Below, piece after piece: positions 32,900-35,257 of a stretch of 35,257 nt of DNA. This DNA is from Nautiliaceae bacterium (GTDB lineage Bacteria; Campylobacterota; Campylobacteria; Campylobacterales; Nautiliaceae), in NCBI GenBank assembly GCA_027083695.1, contig JALWNI010000142.1, forward strand, positions 1 through 35,257, written 5' to 3'. The stretch's first letter is position 1. Every line of letters begins with the position of its first letter. A model generated the notes under the pieces. That model saw only the letters and a program-made list of their open reading frames with translations. It was not told the origin of the DNA and searched no databases. The position numbers and the translations under genes are program-made.

Positions 32900-34348
32900 A
32901 TGATAAGTTATATTGAGAAGTTAGATAAAATAATAAAAGAATATAAGATTAAAAAAGAAAATATTTGCATTGTAGGAAGCAGTGTATTAGCTTATTATGA
33001 TTTAAGAGATAATAAAGATATTGACATTGTAATAAAAAAAGAAGATAGGTTAAGACTTTTTAATACTTTACATACATTTCAAATTGATGATAATATTGAA
33101 TTAGTTCAATTTGGATGGATTCCAAATAATAAAATTACGGATGATATTTTAATAGAAAATGATAAATATCATTTTTTAGATCCTATTACAGGATATAAAA
33201 TTGCTAAATTAGAATTGGTTTTAGCTAAGAAAGAACTTCTAAAAAGGGGAAAAGATTTGGAAGACATAACATTAATTAAAAATTATTTTAAATATAATAA
33301 CTTTTCAAAAGATATATACGAAGAATCTAAGAGAAAAAATTATTTTTTACAAAAAATAAAAAACAAACTTAGACCTTATTATAAAAAAATAAAAGAGTTA
33401 GAATGGAGTAGTTGTATTAGCAAAGATATGCTTATAATGCAACATACAGATAAGTTATTTGCTTATCAATATAAAAACAATAAATTTAATAGATATGATA
33501 TTGTTGTGAGATATTTAGCAATTGAAGAGTTTTTTGGAAAAAATAATATTGGATTTAATTTATATAAAAAAATGCAAGAAAAAAGAGGATTTATTAAAAG
33601 AGTAGATCATAAAAATAAAGAAGATTCTTTAGAGAGATTTAAAAAATTAATTAAAAATATAGAGAAAAATGGATTTGATGAATATAGTTTTATTCCTGTA
33701 GATAAAAATCAAGCTATTATGGATGGTTCTCATAGAGTCTCATTGGCACTTTTTTTTGATATAAAACTGTTACCTATTAAAATATATAGAAAAAAATTTG
33801 AAGTTGATTATAGTATAGATTGGTTTAGAAAAAATGATTTTAGTGATGAAGAGATAAATATAATTAAAAGAAAAAAGGAAAAAATTTTTAGAGAAAAAGG
33901 TATTTATTTTCAAGTAATTTTATGGCCTCCTGTTGATAAATATTTTGATGAAATAGAAGAAGATATTAAAAAACATTATAATGTATTAAAAAGCTATGAT
34001 ATTAATTTTCCTAATAGGAATAGTTTTAAAAATTTTGTATTTGAAATATATGAGTCTGATGATATAGAAAAATGGAAAATAGAGAAAAAATTAAAAGGTT
34101 TTGAAAATCATAAATTAAATGTAAAAATAATAGAAATTGAAATTATAAATCCTAAATTTAGAAAAAAAGATTTAAATAATCATGATATTTCTCAAGAAGT
34201 AGAAAAAATTAAAAAATATTATAGAAATAAATATAAAAACAAAATAGATAATTATTTTTATGACATTATTATGCATATAGGAGATAATTATTCTCATACA
34301 AGGGAAATAGCAAAAGTATTAGAAAAATATAAAGGACCCAAATGCTAA
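32900..34348 (+). CDS. Nucleotidyltransferase-like / ParB-Srx-like protein of unknown function
   Basis: This 482-residue soluble protein appears to have three parts. Residues 1-130 resemble a nucleotidyltransferase: [21 protein letters not shown] (G26, S27-28, D40, D42) and [16 protein letters not shown]. Residues about 160-300 end in a ParB/sulfiredoxin-like signature [24 protein letters not shown] (D275-R279). Residues about 320-482 are an unassigned region with [13 protein letters not shown] and [17 protein letters not shown] 32900 with AAGG is chosen over TTG 32894. It lies between the CMP-sugar gene and cysD and is one of the most AT-rich genes in the window. A small-molecule kinase or glycan-modifying role is possible; no function can be assigned. 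Confidence 0.7.
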   Translation: MISYIEKLDKIIKEYKIKKENICIVGSSVLAYYDLRDNKDIDIVIKKEDRLRLFNTLHTFQIDDNIELVQFGWIPNNKITDDILIENDKYHFLDPITGYKIAKLELVLAKKELLKRGKDLEDITLIKNYFKYNNFSKDIYEESKRKNYFLQKIKNKLRPYYKKIKELEWSSCISKDMLIMQHTDKLFAYQYKNNKFNRYDIVVRYLAIEEFFGKNNIGFNLYKKMQEKRGFIKRVDHKNKEDSLERFKKLIKNIEKNGFDEYSFIPVDKNQAIMDGSHRVSLALFFDIKLLPIKIYRKKFEVDYSIDWFRKNDFSDEEINIIKRKKEKIFREKGIYFQVILWPPVDKYFDEIEEDIKKHYNVLKSYDINFPNRNSFKNFVFEIYESDDIEKWKIEKKLKGFENHKLNVKIIEIEIINPKFRKKDLNNHDISQEVEKIKKYYRNKYKNKIDNYFYDIIMHIGDNYSHTREIAKVLEKYKGPKC

Positions 34349-35253
34349 ATAAGAAAAGACTAACCCACCTAAAACAGCTAGAAGCGGAGAGTATATACAT
34401 ATTAAGAGAAGTTGCGGCAAATTTTAGCAATCCGGTAATGATGTACAGTATAGGAAAAGACAGCAGTGTTATGCTTCATTTAGCAATGAAAGCATTTTAT
34501 CCAGCAAAGCCACCGTTTCCTTTACTTCATGTAGATACATTATGGAAATTTAGAGAGATGATAGAGTTTCGTGATAAAAGAGCAAAAGAGCTTGGAGTAG
34601 AGCTTTTAGTGTATACAAACCCAGAAGGGATTGAGATGAATATCAATCCTTTTATTCACGGAAGTAAGGTCCATACAGATATAATGAAAACACAGGCACT
34701 AAAACAGGCTCTTAACAAATGGGGATTTGATGCAGTAATAGGCGGAGCTAGAAGAGATGAAGAAAAGAGTAGAGCAAAAGAGAGAATATTTTCTTTTAGG
34801 GATAAAAATCACAGATGGGACCCAAAAAACCAAAGACCAGAACTTTGGAATTTATACAATACTCACATAAATAAAGGTGAGAGTGTAAGAGTATTTCCTC
34901 TTAGTAACTGGACAGAGCTTGATATTTGGCAATATATTTATCTTGAAAAAATACCAATTGTTCCTCTTTATTATGCAAAAGAAAGAGAAGTAGTAGAATA
35001 TGAAGGGGCTAAAATTTTAGTAGATGATGACAGAATGCCTGAAAGTCTAAGAAAAAAAGCAAAAAAAGAGTGGGTGAGATTTAGAACACTTGGATGTTAC
35101 CCTCTAACAGGAGCAATTTCATCAAAAGCAAATACACTTGAAAAGATAATAGAAGAGATGCTTTTATCTAAAACAAGTGAAAGAGAAGGCAGACTTATTG
35201 ATAAAGACCAAGAAGGAAGTATGGAGAAGAAAAAAATAGAAGGTTATTTCTAA
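34342..35253 (+). CDS. cysD: Sulfate adenylyltransferase subunit 2
   Basis: This 303-residue adenylyl-transferring subunit makes APS from ATP and sulfate with the GTPase CysN. The PP-loop is [20 protein letters not shown]-like near residues 33-52. [61 protein letters not shown] and [12 protein letters not shown] follow. It is full length and the stop is 4 nt before the window end. AAAGGA RBS; 7-nt overlap with the preceding gene. Its position at the end of a nucleotide-sugar locus suggests that APS/PAPS is used to sulfate the glycan. cysN, cysC and sulfotransferase genes would be expected beyond the window. Confidence 0.96.
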   Translation: MLNKKRLTHLKQLEAESIYILREVAANFSNPVMMYSIGKDSSVMLHLAMKAFYPAKPPFPLLHVDTLWKFREMIEFRDKRAKELGVELLVYTNPEGIEMNINPFIHGSKVHTDIMKTQALKQALNKWGFDAVIGGARRDEEKSRAKERIFSFRDKNHRWDPKNQRPELWNLYNTHINKGESVRVFPLSNWTELDIWQYIYLEKIPIVPLYYAKEREVVEYEGAKILVDDDRMPESLRKKAKKEWVRFRTLGCYPLTGAISSKANTLEKIIEEMLLSKTSEREGRLIDKDQEGSMEKKKIEGYF

Positions 35254-35257
35254 TATA

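Noticed and set aside
32848-32916. A 22-codon frame ([22 protein letters not shown]) before the three-part protein gene
   Set aside because: It has no RBS, overlaps the start of the next gene out of frame and resembles no family. It could be a remnant, but the support is too weak.

Overview
This window comes from a very AT-rich member of the Campylobacterota (the former Epsilonproteobacteria). A deep-branching, probably thermophilic group such as the Nautiliales (Nautilia/Caminibacter/Lebetimonas) fits best. The evidence is the low GC content with AAA/ATT/TTA-biased codons, extended -10 promoters (TGaTATAAT) that mostly lack a -35 box, tightly packed overlapping genes, and a gene order that resembles Campylobacter as I recall it: rpmJ-rpsM-rpsK-rpsD-rpoA-rplQ; nfu - small ORF - murE; ybaB - PDZ protein - ispA - tkt; hisZ-like - purA - FliJ-like. 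The genus is an inference.

Layout: (1) 1-2.8 kb: the 3' end of an AsmA-like envelope gene, an Hsp20 chaperone behind a near-perfect sigma70 promoter, and an NCS2 purine permease. (2) 2.87-5.88 kb: an alpha-type ribosomal operon that begins at rpmJ, without infA, behind a strikingly structured leader RNA. (3) 5.9-14.4 kb: housekeeping genes (nfu, murE, panD, ybaB, ispA, tkt), interrupted by a Wzz-like gene on the minus strand, a macro-domain protein, a thioredoxin-like ferredoxin, an orphan VapD RNase and an orphan MNT nucleotidyltransferase. (4) 14.5-19.4 kb: a class V aminotransferase, two tiny membrane proteins (one of 29 codons), a HisZ-like protein, purA, a FliJ-like coiled coil, a short Sua5/YrdC protein and a lipoprotein. 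(5) 19.4-35.25 kb: a surface-polysaccharide precursor locus: galU, glmS, galE, UDP-glucuronate 4-epimerase, manC, GDP-mannose hydrolase, gmd, a YhcG-type nuclease, fcl, a CBS-cupin fusion, a SAF-less NeuB-family synthase, a CMP-nonulosonate synthetase/HAD fusion, a three-part protein of unknown function, and cysD. Together these would supply UDP-glucose/galactose, UDP-galacturonate, GDP-mannose/fucose, a CMP-nonulosonate (possibly KDN, from mannose-6-P) and APS/PAPS for a sulfated, acidic glycan.

The most unusual signal is a family of degenerate short-period tandem arrays. Six arrays of an 8-bp unit (ATGRGTRA / TYACYCAT) lie at gene junctions between 17.9 and 23.6 kb. They read in the plus sense at the 3' ends of genes and in the inverse sense at the 5' ends of the next genes. 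One inverted pair brackets a single four-helix-bundle (23S rRNA IVP-type, TIGR02436) gene. Another pair has no gene inside. Two inverse arrays are translated as His/Pro/Ser/Thr-rich leaders of galE and of a lipoprotein. An analogous inverted pair with a 7-bp unit (GGAGAAT type) is embedded in frame in murE, and a further AT-rich inverted repeat precedes tkt. I read these as a non-transposase palindromic element family that spreads into gene boundaries and reading frames.

No tRNA, rRNA, CRISPR array or transposase gene was seen, and no gene-free stretch exceeds about 205 bp.
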